The translations under genes and the position numbers were made by a program. Shown here piece by piece: positions 25,738 through 35,206 of a stretch of 64,000 bases of DNA. A model generated the notes under the pieces. That model searched no databases. It saw only the letters and a list, made by a program, of their open reading frames with translations, and was not told the origin of the DNA. The stretch is from Streptomyces sulfonofaciens (GTDB taxonomy: Bacteria; Actinomycetota; Actinomycetes; Streptomycetales; Streptomycetaceae). Numbering within the stretch: the stretch's first letter is position 1; each line of letters opens with the position of its first letter. The stretch covers positions 1 through 64,000 of the forward strand of contig NZ_BNCD01000024.1 in assembly GCF_014656295.1 (NCBI RefSeq). The letters run 5' to 3'.

Positions 25738-25780
25738 GTCCGCAGCCGCCGGACCCGCGGTGGGCCCGGCGGCTGCGGAC
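25738..25780 (-). terminator. Second hairpin, 15-bp stem, after the DUF3618 gene
   Basis: The arms GTCCGCAGCCGCCGG (25738-25752) and its complement (25766-25780) enclose a 13-base loop. It lies about 40 bases beyond the DUF3618 stop on the minus strand, so it is the likely terminator of that operon. The adjacent 19-bp hairpin reinforces it. Confidence 0.7.
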
Positions 25781-25821
25781 ATGCCCTGCGTGGCCGAGCG
25801 GGCTCAGCGTGCCGAGCGGGC

Positions 25822-26190
25822 TCAGCGGCTCCGGTGGCAGTAGCGCTGGCGCCCCACGGCGATCGCGATGCCCGCGGCCGTCGCCACGGCGAGCGCGATG
25901 AGCAGGCGTTTGTCCTTCATGACGGGTGCGGTCGATGCGCCCTTGCCACCGCTTCCCCCCGAGGCCGCACCGCGCGGATGCCGCAGGTGCGACGCCCTGC
26001 TCCTGGCATGCGTGGTCCGCTCGTGCATCTGCTCCTTGACCTGGGCCGCCCGCTGCTGGGCCCGGGACTTGACGTCCGCCTTGGCGGCCAGCGCCTCCAC
26101 GGTGTGGCCCAGCTCCGCCCTGAGATCCTCGACCTGCGCGCGCAGTTCGGCGGGCGTGGCGGAGGATCCGGGATGTGAGTTGCGGTTCAT
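25822..26190 (-). CDS. DUF3618-family membrane-anchored protein
   Basis: 122 residues. The N-terminal helix has the DUF3618 pattern (ELRAQVEDLRAELGHTVEALAAKADVKSRA), followed by a charged coiled-coil-like stretch. A Gly/Ser linker and a single C-terminal transmembrane helix (LLIALAVATAAGIAIAVG) complete it. The start overlaps the holin-like gene (ATGA) and has a strong GAAGGAGG site. In actinobacteria the pair commonly occurs together and is linked to the envelope or stress. No biochemical role is established. Confidence 0.85.
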   Translation of the reverse strand: MNRNSHPGSSATPAELRAQVEDLRAELGHTVEALAAKADVKSRAQQRAAQVKEQMHERTTHARSRASHLRHPRGAASGGSGGKGASTAPVMKDKRLLIALAVATAAGIAIAVGRQRYCHRSR

Positions 26191-26603
26191 CGGTGCGCAG
26201 CCTCCTTCAGCTCGGCCACATCGGTCTTGACGCTGGCGATGGCCTGCCGTGGCGCCGCGGGTGCGGCCCGGCGCATCTCCAGCCGGCCGGCGATGCCCAG
26301 CGCGCCCGCGATCAGCAGCAGCGCGCCGACGACGACCAGGGCGGCGGCCCACACCGGCAGGACCACCGTCACAGCGGCGATCGCCGCGGCCACCAGCGCC
26401 TGGAGGGCGAGGAAGGCCATCAGCCCCGCACCGGTGAACAGGCCGCCGCCGATCCCGAACCGTTTGCCCTTCTGCCGCATCTCCACCTGCGCGAGCTGGA
26501 ACTCCTGACGCACCAGCTGCGACACCTGCTCCGACGCACGGGAGACCAGCACGCCCACCGACTCGTCGGTGGTGCCCTGCCCGTCGTGATAGGCGGTGCT
26601 CAC
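26187..26603 (-). CDS. Phage-holin-like superfamily membrane protein (DUF1469 type)
   Basis: 138 residues from GTG 26603. An amphipathic N-terminal region (SVGVLVSRASEQVSQLVRQEFQLAQVEM) is followed by two transmembrane helices with a short turn. The C-terminal tail is charged. The pattern is the Actinobacteria holin-3/DUF1469 family, which is chromosomal and not prophage. It is coupled to DUF3618 and lies downstream of the YihY-like gene, so the three probably form an envelope operon. Confidence 0.83.
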   Translation of the reverse strand: MSTAYHDGQGTTDESVGVLVSRASEQVSQLVRQEFQLAQVEMRQKGKRFGIGGGLFTGAGLMAFLALQALVAAAIAAVTVVLPVWAAALVVVGALLLIAGALGIAGRLEMRRAAPAAPRQAIASVKTDVAELKEAAHR

Positions 26604-26699
26604 GCCCCTCACCTGCCTTTCCCTGCCGATGGTCGCTTCAGCAGCACGGGGTACCCACGACATCGGCGACGATGCCGGGGGCCGGACGCCGGCGGGGCC

Positions 26700-27875
26700 T
26701 CACTCCTCGGCGCGCCGCCGGTCCCGCGCGCTCCACTTGCGGGTGCCCCTGGGCTCGGCGTACCTTACGCGCCTGCCGCGACCGGTGAGGGCGCGCTCCC
26801 TGGCCAGTTCCGAGTCGAACTCCAGGCCGAGCAGGACCGCCAGATTGCCGATCCACATCCACACCAGGAAGACGATCACACCGGCGAGTGCGCCGTAGGT
26901 CTTGTTGTACGAGCCGAAGTGCGCCACGTACACCGCGAATCCCGCGGAGGCGGCCATCCAGATCAGCAGGGCCAGGCAACTGCCCGGTGCGACCCAGCGC
27001 ACCCCGCGGGCCTTCACGTTCGGGCTCGCCCAGTACAGCAGCGAGATCATGGTGGACACCAGCACCACGAGCACCGGCCACTTGGCCACCGACCACGCCG
27101 TGAGCGCCGTGTCCCCCGCGCCCAGGGCCGATCCCGCACGGCGCGCCACACTGCCGGTGAACACCACGATCAGCGTGCTCGCGCAGGCCAGCAGCGTCAG
27201 CGCCACCGTCACCCCGAGCCGTACCAGCAGCACCTGCCACGCCGGGCGGCCCTCCGGGATGCCGTAGACCGCGTTGGCCGTGCGGATGAACGCCGCCACG
27301 TAGCCCGACGCCGACCACACCGCACCCAGCAGGCCGACGACGGCCAGGGCCGAGCCGACGGAGGAGTTGGCCTGCACGTGCCGCACCGCTTCGGTGATGG
27401 TGTCCCCGGCGGAGGCGGGCGCGAACCTCCTGAGCGTGTCCACGACGTGTCCGGTCGCGTCGTGCCCGGCGACGCCGAGCAGCGAGACCAGCACAAGCAG
27501 GGCCGGGAAGAGCGAGAGCACGCCGTAGTACGTCAGCGCCGCCGCCCGGTCGGTCAGCTCGTCCTCCCCGAACTTGCGGGCGGTGCGGCGCAGCACCGCC
27601 CATCCGGAGGGTCCGCGGCGCCGCGCGGGGCCACCGCCCTGGCCGGACCCGGCCCGGGCGCCACCGCCGCCGCGGTCGTGCCCCGCGTCCCCGGGCCCCT
27701 CACCCCCGTCCCCCGATCCGTCCCGAGTCCCGTTCCCGGCCCGGTCCTGCGCCCCTTCGCCCGAGTGCTCGGGCGGCCCGTGCCGGCCGTCGCCGTCCGT
27801 GCGGCCGAGCGCCATGTAGCCGTCCCGGGCGCGACCGTGCCGTGCGAGGTGTCCGATGTGCGTCAGCCGTGTCAT
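26700..27875 (-). CDS. YihY/UPF0761-family inner-membrane protein
   Basis: About 391 residues. A long Gly/Asp/Arg-rich, disordered N-terminus is followed by the YihY core: RAAALTYYGVLSLFPALLVLVSLLG, AVWSASGYVAAFIRTANAVY, and YGALAGVIVFLVWMWIGNLAVLLGLEFDSELAR. Around six transmembrane helices are seen. The family was once called ribonuclease BN and is now regarded as a membrane protein of unknown, perhaps transport, function. ATG 27875 is used; ATG 27815 is an alternative. Confidence 0.88.
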   Translation of the reverse strand: MTRLTHIGHLARHGRARDGYMALGRTDGDGRHGPPEHSGEGAQDRAGNGTRDGSGDGGEGPGDAGHDRGGGGARAGSGQGGGPARRRGPSGWAVLRRTARKFGEDELTDRAAALTYYGVLSLFPALLVLVSLLGVAGHDATGHVVDTLRRFAPASAGDTITEAVRHVQANSSVGSALAVVGLLGAVWSASGYVAAFIRTANAVYGIPEGRPAWQVLLVRLGVTVALTLLACASTLIVVFTGSVARRAGSALGAGDTALTAWSVAKWPVLVVLVSTMISLLYWASPNVKARGVRWVAPGSCLALLIWMAASAGFAVYVAHFGSYNKTYGALAGVIVFLVWMWIGNLAVLLGLEFDSELARERALTGRGRRVRYAEPRGTRKWSARDRRRAEE

Positions 27876-27974
27876 ACCCGTACGGATAACCCGAGTGGCC
27901 GCGAACAGCCCCCGCCGGCCCACGCCGCCGCCGCGTCCCGCGCGGCGGCGGTGCCCGGCGGGTACAGCACCCCC

Positions 27975-28454
27975 ATGCAGACGTTCCTGCCGTACCCGGA
28001 CTTCGCCGCGACCGCGGCCGTGCTGGACGACCGGCGGCTCGGCAAGCAGCGCGTGGAGGCCCTCCAGGTGCTGCGGGGCCTGACCGTGCCCGGCCACGGC
28101 TGGCGGCGGCACCCCGCGGTGCGGATGTGGCGCGGCTACGAGGAGGCGCTGGTCCGCTACGGCCTTCAGGTGTGTGCGCGGTGGACGTCACAGGGACGCG
28201 CCGACACCTGCGCGGCCTCCCTGCTGTCCTCCTTCGCGGGGGACCGCGCAGGCCGTCCGGTGCGCCCGCAGCCGGAGCTGGCCGCGGACGGCGAGCTGCC
28301 GCCCTGGCTGGGCGAACCGGACTTCCACCGCAGCCACCGGTCCGCCCTGGTCCGCAAGGACCCGGAGCACTACGCGGAGCTCTTCCCCGGTGTGCCGGAC
28401 GACCTGCCCTACGTGTGGCCGGTCTCCGACCGCGACCCCGAGGCGGGTGCGTGA
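27975..28454 (+). CDS. MSMEG_6728-type protein, Pyr_excise-like (pyrimidine-dimer glycosylase fold)
   Basis: 159 residues. It opens with MQTFLPYPDFAATAAVLDDRRLGKQRVEALQVL and contains HPAVRMWRGYEEALVRYG and FHRSHRSALVRKDPEHYAELFPG, the pattern of small actinobacterial proteins related to the Pyr_excise domain. Whether it has DNA-repair glycosylase activity is not shown. It is divergent from the YihY-like gene, and its 3' end overlaps the convergent glycosyltransferase gene by 46 bases. Confidence 0.75.
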   Translation: MQTFLPYPDFAATAAVLDDRRLGKQRVEALQVLRGLTVPGHGWRRHPAVRMWRGYEEALVRYGLQVCARWTSQGRADTCAASLLSSFAGDRAGRPVRPQPELAADGELPPWLGEPDFHRSHRSALVRKDPEHYAELFPGVPDDLPYVWPVSDRDPEAGA

Positions 28455-29551
28455 GGAGGCGCGCCGGCGGCCGGCGCGGCCAGATCCCGCAGTGCCCCGA
28501 CCGCGTCGGCGCCCAGCAGCGCCTGCCCCGCCGCGACCCGCCGGTCACGGACGGGACCGGGGGGAGCGAGCGTGTCCAGGGAGCGGATCAGGGACCACGA
28601 GTCCCAGGCGTGGTCGCTGAGCCCCAGTTCGGCCATGGTCCTGACGCCCGCGACCCCATGGCCGGGAATGGGCCGGTAGCCGATCACGGGCACACCCGCC
28701 GCCAGCGCCTCGAGCGCGGTCTGCCCCGCGGCGTTGTCGATGAGCGCGCGACAGGCGCCCAGCAGCCCCGGCATGTCGTCGACCCAGCCCAGGGCGAGCG
28801 CGCCGGGCTCCCGGGAGACCTCCCGCCGCAGCCGGGCGTTGTCCCCGCACAGCACCACCGGGAGGTACCCGGCCGCGGACACCAGCCACGCCGTGTGCGC
28901 GACCCGGGTGCCCACCCCCCAGGCACCCGCCGACAGCAGCACGGGGCCGCCGGGCGTGCCGGCGAGCCGCGCCCGCCACCGTGGCGCGGTGGGCGCCGGG
29001 CCGAGGAACCGCTCGCCCACCAGCGGCCCCGACACGACCGCCGGGCGGCCGAGGGCCTCCTCGACCCGCTCGGCGATCGCCGGAGTGAGGCAGAGCTGGA
29101 GGTCGTTGCCCGGATGCAGCCACTGGCGGTGCGCCGCGAAGTCGGTGATCACCACCGCGGCGGGTACCGGCAGGGCACCCCGGGCCCGTAGCCGCCCGGT
29201 GAGCTGGGCGGAGAGGTGGAAGGTCGCCACGACCACATCCGGCCTCTCCCGCGCGACCATGTCGAGCAGGCTGCGCTCCGCGAGGGCGGCCAGCGGCGCA
29301 CTGCCCGGCCGCGGCCCGCGCCCGGGCCGGAAGAACGCCGCGTACACCCCGGCGTACACGGCGGGGAAGCGGCCGACGGCCGTGCGGTAGAAGCCGCGCA
29401 GCCCGCTCCCGAGACTCCCGGGGAGCAGGTCGAGGACGTCGGCGCGTGCGGTGTGGTGGCCCGCGGCACGCAGCCTGCGGGACAGCTCCGCCGCGACCGC
29501 GTCGTGTCCGCGGCCCATGCTTGCGCTCAGAACGAGGAATCGTGCGGGCAT
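28409..29551 (-). CDS. MGDG-synthase-type glycosyltransferase (GT28-like)
   Basis: 380 residues. The N-terminal domain opens with FLVLSASMGRGHDAVAAELSRRL, the MGDG_synth acceptor-domain motif. The C-terminal GT-B domain has LIDNAAGQTALEALAAGVPVIGYRPIPGHG, the nucleotide-sugar site. Relatives transfer hexoses to diacylglycerol or other lipids at the membrane. ATG 29551 has a clear GGAGGA ribosome site 6 bases upstream. The neighbouring SDR, transporter and deacetylase hint at envelope or lipid metabolism, but linkage is only by proximity. Confidence 0.85.
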   Translation of the reverse strand: MPARFLVLSASMGRGHDAVAAELSRRLRAAGHHTARADVLDLLPGSLGSGLRGFYRTAVGRFPAVYAGVYAAFFRPGRGPRPGSAPLAALAERSLLDMVARERPDVVVATFHLSAQLTGRLRARGALPVPAAVVITDFAAHRQWLHPGNDLQLCLTPAIAERVEEALGRPAVVSGPLVGERFLGPAPTAPRWRARLAGTPGGPVLLSAGAWGVGTRVAHTAWLVSAAGYLPVVLCGDNARLRREVSREPGALALGWVDDMPGLLGACRALIDNAAGQTALEALAAGVPVIGYRPIPGHGVAGVRTMAELGLSDHAWDSWSLIRSLDTLAPPGPVRDRRVAAGQALLGADAVGALRDLAAPAAGAPPHAPASGSRSETGHT

Positions 29552-29889
29552 CCGCCGTCCTCCGGTTCGTCGTGGGCGCCCGCCGGCGGACCGGCGGCGC
29601 CCTGCTGTCCGGCGCGGCGCGGCCCGGCGGCCGGTCGCGCCCGGAGGGCGCCCGGGTCTCCTCACCCGTACACCCTCGCCCCGGGGTATCCGCGGCGGCC
29701 TAGCTCAAACGGCCTTCCCAAACGTGCCGGCCCCCGATGTCCCCGGTTCGGGGCCCAGCGCTGCTGCGGACGGCCCCGGCCGAGGTTTACGAGGACCCGG
29801 GCCCGGCTACTCCAACACGACCCCGCACGTCGTGCCGCAGCGATCGACCTGGTGCACCGGCGCGACCACGGCGGACGGAGGCAGATGTC
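29552..29889. other. Divergent spacer between glycosyltransferase and SDR genes
   Basis: About 340 bases with no supported gene. Frames here are short or arginine-rich. It should contain promoters for both flanking genes, but no clear -35/-10 pair could be assigned. A GGGGTAT patch near 29685 is only a weak candidate for an alternative-sigma -10. Confidence 0.4.
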
Positions 29890-30699
29890 ATGGCCCGTAC
29901 GGATTCCGGCGTCTCTTACCGGCCGGTCCCGGAGCTGACGGAGCACGGCGCCGCGCACGGAGTGGCCCTGGTGACCGGGGCGTCGTCGGGCATCGGAGCG
30001 GCCGTGGCACGGCAGCTCGCCGCCGACGGCGGCTGGCGGCTGCTGCTCACCGGCCGGGACCGGGACCGCCTCGACGCGGTGGCCGAGGCGCTCTCGGCCA
30101 CCGCCGTGCGCGCCGACCTGGACGACCAGGACGAAACCGAGCACCTGGTCGGCGAGGCACTGCGGGCCACGGGCCGGATCGACCTGCTGGTCGCGGGCGC
30201 GGGCATCGGCTGGGCCGGGCCCTTCCACACCATGCCGCTGTCCGCGGCCACCCGGGTGGTGTCCGTGGACCTGGTCGCCGTCATCCGCCTGGTCAGGCTG
30301 GTGCTGCCGCACATGCTGGCGGCCCGCAGCGGCCACATCGTGCTGATCGGCTCGGTGGCCGGTACGTTCGGTGTGCGCGGCGAGGCGGTCTACTCGGCGG
30401 CCAAGGCCGCCGTCGCCACCTTCGCCGACGCGCTGCGCTACGAGCTGGACGGCACCGGGGTGCACCTCACGCACATCCTGCCGGGCGTCGTCGACACCCC
30501 CTTCTTCGAGCGGCGCGGGGCCCCCTACACCCGAAGCAGGCCCCGCCCGATACCGCCGGAGAAGGTCGCCGACGCGGTGTGCACCGCGCTGCGGCAGGGC
30601 CGTCACGACGTGTACGTGCCCGGGTGGCTGCGCCTGCCGGCCTATGTGCGTGGTGTCGCCCCGGGCCTCTACCACCGACTGGCCGCACGATTCGGGTGA
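29890..30699 (+). CDS. SDR-family oxidoreductase
   Basis: 269 residues with GASSGIGAAVARQLA, AGAGIGWAGP, the Tyr-x3-Lys motif YSAAKAAV, and ILPGVVDTPFF. The C-terminal region ends in a hydrophobic helix-like part, as in SDRs acting on lipids (the DltE/17-beta-HSD-like subgroup). ATG 29890 has a good GGAGG site. It is followed 4 bases later by the GTG of the DMT transporter, so they are one operon. Confidence 0.88.
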   Translation: MARTDSGVSYRPVPELTEHGAAHGVALVTGASSGIGAAVARQLAADGGWRLLLTGRDRDRLDAVAEALSATAVRADLDDQDETEHLVGEALRATGRIDLLVAGAGIGWAGPFHTMPLSAATRVVSVDLVAVIRLVRLVLPHMLAARSGHIVLIGSVAGTFGVRGEAVYSAAKAAVATFADALRYELDGTGVHLTHILPGVVDTPFFERRGAPYTRSRPRPIPPEKVADAVCTALRQGRHDVYVPGWLRLPAYVRGVAPGLYHRLAARFG

Positions 30700-30703
30700 T
30701 GGT

Positions 30704-31717
30704 GTGAACGCGCTCACGGTGGCCTTGGCGCTGCTTGCGGCGACGGGCAACGGCGCGGCATCGGTACTGCAGCGGCGGGCTGCCGTCGACCAGAAGGACG
30801 AGGACACGCACCACCCGCCCGCCGGACCGCCCCTCAGGCGCGCGGTGCGGCGGCTGCTCGGGCTGCTGCGGCGGCGGTACTGGCTGGCCGGGTTCGCGGC
30901 GATGGTGCTCGCCGCCGCTTTCCAGGCCGGCGCCCTGACGGTGGGCGAGCTGTCCGTGGTGCAGCCGCTGCTCGCCAGCGAGCTGCTGTTCACCCTGCTG
31001 CTCGGCAGCCTGGTCTTCCGGCACCGGCCGGACGTCATCACCTGGCTGTCGTTCCTGATGCTCGCCGTGGGCCTGGGCCTGTTCATGGGAGCCGCGGCGC
31101 CGACCGGCGGGTCGGCGACCTCCGACGTGTCGCACTGGCTGCCCGTCGGCGCCTGCCTCCTCGCGGCGGTGGCGGTGCTCGGCGTCGTCGCCCACTCCGT
31201 CCACGGCACCCCGCGCGCCACCGTGCTCGGTGCCATCACCGCCGTCGGCTTCGCCTGCACGGCCGCGCTGATCAAGGAGGTCACCGGCCGGCTCTCGGAC
31301 GGCGAGTCCGCCGTGTTCACCAGCGGCTACCTGTACGCCACGGGTGCGGTGGGACTGCTCAGCTTCCTCATGCTCCAGGCCACCCTGCGGGCCGGCACCC
31401 TCGCCGCCTCGCAGCCCGCCCTGACCCTCGGCGACGCGCTGGTGAGCGTGGTCCTCGGGTGGGCGCTCTTCGGCGAGAAGGTCTCCCTCGGCGGCCATCC
31501 ACTGGCCGGGGTCCTGGGCGTCTGCCTGATCGCAGGCGGCACCACGGGCCTCGCGCGCTCTCCCGCGGTGCACGGAGAGTGGGACACCGCGCCCGACGGG
31601 GGCGCCCGACGGGCGTCCTCCAGCCTGCGCCGCGCGCTGCGCCTGCGCATGCGCGGGCCCGCGCGTCCTTCGCGCGGCCGGCGGCGCGGCCGGGCACGAC
31701 GCAGGGGCCGGCGGTGA
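30704..31717 (+). CDS. DMT-superfamily (EamA-like) membrane transporter
   Basis: 337 residues with about nine to ten hydrophobic segments (for example FAAMVLAAAFQAGALTVGELSVVQPLLASELLFTLLLG). Two internal repeats and an Arg-rich C-terminal tail are visible. Family members export metabolites or drugs, or flip lipids. The substrate is unknown. GTG 30704 lies directly after the SDR stop, and the gene ends in a GTGA overlap with the deacetylase. Confidence 0.83.
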   Translation: MNALTVALALLAATGNGAASVLQRRAAVDQKDEDTHHPPAGPPLRRAVRRLLGLLRRRYWLAGFAAMVLAAAFQAGALTVGELSVVQPLLASELLFTLLLGSLVFRHRPDVITWLSFLMLAVGLGLFMGAAAPTGGSATSDVSHWLPVGACLLAAVAVLGVVAHSVHGTPRATVLGAITAVGFACTAALIKEVTGRLSDGESAVFTSGYLYATGAVGLLSFLMLQATLRAGTLAASQPALTLGDALVSVVLGWALFGEKVSLGGHPLAGVLGVCLIAGGTTGLARSPAVHGEWDTAPDGGARRASSSLRRALRLRMRGPARPSRGRRRGRARRRGRR

Positions 31718-32487
31718 CGGCCGGGCGCGGGCGGCGGCACCCGCGGGCACAGGCGGCCCTGACCGCCGGGCCCGCACTGGTCCTGGCCGCGCACGTCGCA
31801 CCGGCCGGCACCTGGCTGCCCTGGGTGCGCCGGGCCCTGTGGCCTTCGCTCGCCGGCCTCGGGGAGCGCGGGCACGTGGCCCTGACCTTCGACGACGGGC
31901 CGGACCCGGGCAGCACCCCGTACTTCCTCGACGCCCTTGAGCGGCTCTCGGTGCGCGCCACCTTCTTCGTCCTCGGCGAGGAGGTGCGGCGCCACCAGGA
32001 GCTGGCCCGCGAGACGGCCCGCAGGGGCCACGAACTCGCCGTGCACGGCTGGGACCACTCGCCGCCCTGGCTGCCCGCACCGGGCCGGGACGTCCGGGAC
32101 CTGGGGCGCGCCCGGGCGGTGGTCGGCCGGGCCTCGGGCGCGGCGCCGCGGTGGTACCGGCCGCCGTACGGGATCCTCACCGGCGGGCGCTGGGCCGCCG
32201 CGCGTCGCTGCGGGCTGCGGCCGGTGCTCTGGACGTCGTGGGGCCGGGACTGGACCGCCGACGCCGCGCCCGCGGCCGTGCTCGCCGCCGTCCGCCGGAA
32301 CCTGCGGGGCGGCGGCACGGTCCTGCTGCACGACACGGACCGCACCGCGGCACCCGGCGCCTGGCGGGCCACACTGGCGATGCTGCCCGAACTGGTCGGG
32401 CACTGCCGGGCCGCGGGTCTGAGCGTGGGACCGCTGGCGGAGCACGGGATCGACGGGCACGGCCCCGCGCCCGACGGCCACCGGTGA
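31714..32487 (+). CDS. Polysaccharide deacetylase (NodB/CE4-like)
   Basis: 257 residues. CE4 motifs appear in order: TFDDGPDP (motif 1, metal and base Asp), HGWDHS (motif 2), RWYRPPYG (motif 3), WTSWGRDW (motif 4) and LLHDTD (motif 5). A weak N-terminal hydrophobic segment (LTAGPALVLAAHVA) may anchor it. It probably removes N-acetyl groups from an envelope glycan or glycolipid, in line with the neighbouring lipid glycosyltransferase. The start GTG overlaps the previous stop. Confidence 0.87.
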   Translation: MTAGRGRRHPRAQAALTAGPALVLAAHVAPAGTWLPWVRRALWPSLAGLGERGHVALTFDDGPDPGSTPYFLDALERLSVRATFFVLGEEVRRHQELARETARRGHELAVHGWDHSPPWLPAPGRDVRDLGRARAVVGRASGAAPRWYRPPYGILTGGRWAAARRCGLRPVLWTSWGRDWTADAAPAAVLAAVRRNLRGGGTVLLHDTDRTAAPGAWRATLAMLPELVGHCRAAGLSVGPLAEHGIDGHGPAPDGHR

Positions 32488-32518
32488 GGCCGGGCCGGGC
32501 GGGGCCGGCACCGCTCCC

Positions 32519-33572
32519 TCAGCAGATCCGCGGGAGCTGTTCGCCGACGGGCAGGTCGACCACCCTGGTGCCGCCGAACCGGGAGCGGGCGAGCACGCCG
32601 CCGGGGTGGTCGGCCACACAGGCGCCGATGGCGGTGGCCGCGGTGCCGCAGGGGTGGGCGCGCATGGCGGCCAGCACCGCCTCCGCGTCGGCCGCCGGCA
32701 CGCAGGCGACGAGCCGGCCCTCGTTGGCCACGTACAGCGGGTCGAGCCCGAGGAAGCCGCAGGCGTTCGCGACCGGCTCGGGCACGGGCACCCGGTGCTC
32801 GTCGATGACGATGCCGCAGCCGGCGGCGGCGGCGATCTCGTTGAGCGTGGTGGCGAGGCCGCCGCGGGTCGGATCGCGCAGCGCGTGCAGATCGCCCGCC
32901 ACCTCCAGCATGCTGCTGACCAGGCCGCCGAGCGGTGCGGTGTCACTGGTCACGTCGGCCCCGAACTCCAGGCTCTCGCGGACGCTGAGGATGGCGATGC
33001 CGTGCATGCCCACGGGCCCGCTGACGAGGACGACATCGCCCGGCGCGGCCCGCTGGGGCCGGATGTCGACACCCCGGGGGATCAGGCCGATCCCGGAGGT
33101 GGTGACGTAGACGCCGTCGCCGTGCCCGGAGTCCACGACCTTGGTGTCGCCGGTGACGACGGTGACGCCCGCCGCCCGGGCCGCCGCGCCGATCGCCTGC
33201 GCGATCCGGCCCACCACCTCCAGCTCCGTGCCCTCCTCCAGGATGAACGCACACGACAGGAAGGCCGCGCGGGCGCCGGACATGGCGAGGTCGTTGACGG
33301 TTCCGTTGACCGCGAGGTCGCCGATGCAGCCGCCCGGGAAGAACAGCGGCCGCACCACGTAGGAGTCGGTGGACAGTGCGAGCCGTGTACCGCCGAGTTC
33401 CACCGCGGCGGAGTCGGCGAGGTCGGCGAGCACGTCGTTGCCGTAGGCCGGTGCGAACAGGTGCTCCATCAGCTCCGCCGACAGGGCGCCGCCACCACCG
33501 TGGCCCATGACGACGACGCCCTGCTCGCGCAGCGGTGCCGGGCACGTCCAGGCGCTCGGGTCGAGCACGGTG

Positions 33573-33580
<8 letters not shown>
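32519..33580 (-). CDS. hypE: Hydrogenase maturation protein HypE
   Basis: 353 residues of the PurM/ThiL-like ATPase fold: VVMGHGGGGALSAELM, GDLAVNGTVNDLAMSGA, VVTGDTKVV and LRDPTRGGLATTLNEIA. The C-terminus ends PRIC. The final Cys accepts the carbamoyl group from HypF and is dehydrated to thiocyanate, the source of the cyanide ligands. It is the last gene of the minus-strand hyp operon and overlaps hypD. The start appears to be TTG 33580; GTG 33568 is an alternative. Confidence 0.96.
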
Positions 33581-34723
<1,143 letters not shown>

Positions 34724-34727
<4 letters not shown>

Positions 34728-35206
34728 CGTGTCCCCTCCGCAATGCGGGCATGGGCCCCGGCACGCGGCGGTGCTGCGGTGGGGGACGCGCCGTCCGGCG
34801 GGGTGACCGGGGCCGTGCTGCCGTCCGGTGGGGTGGCGGGGGCCGTGCTGCCGTCCGGTGGGGCGCCGCCTGGGGGCGCGTCGGCCTCCTGGGCCCGCGG
34901 CGTGCGCGCGAGCGCGCCTGCGCCGTCGGCGGGGCCCGCCTCCGCAGCGGCCCGTTCCCAGGCGTCGCCGAACTCCTCCTCCAGCGCGCCGATGCGCCGG
35001 AAGAGCTCCAAGGTGGCCAGCGCCGACTCCTCGTCGAGGCGTTGCAGGGCGAATCCGACGTGGACGACGGCGTAGTCGCCGACCTCGATGTCCGGCAGGT
35101 AGGCCAGGCACACGTCCTTGACCACACCGCCGAAGTCGACCTTCGCCATCGGGATGCCGTCCCTTTCCTCAGTGGCCACCACTTGGCCGGGCACTGCCAG
35201 GCACAT
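34724..35206 (-). CDS. hypC: Hydrogenase maturation chaperone HypC with a long low-complexity tail
   Basis: 160 residues. The HypC core (MCLAVPGQVV, MAKVDFGGVVKDVCLAYLPDIEVGDYAVVHVGFALQ) occupies residues 1-85. It is followed by about 70 extra Ala/Pro/Thr residues with a repeated PPDGSTAP unit, whereas family members are usually 75-95 residues. Two ATGs are available. ATG 35206 is chosen because AGGAGG then sits 8 bases upstream and Cys becomes residue 2, as required for iron binding. The tail repeat is encoded by imperfect 30-base direct repeats near 34790-34865. Confidence 0.95.
34790..34865 (-). repeat. 30-base direct repeats encoding the HypC tail
   Basis: Units beginning GCCGTGCTGCCGTCCGG recur nearly identically and encode repeated Pro-Pro-Asp-Gly-Ser-Thr-Ala-Pro. 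They lie wholly within the non-conserved C-terminal extension of hypC and probably arose by slippage. Confidence 0.7.

Noticed and set aside
26187..26603. Holin-like protein considered as evidence of a prophage
   Set aside because: No other phage genes are near. This family is a regular chromosomal partner of DUF3618 in actinobacteria.
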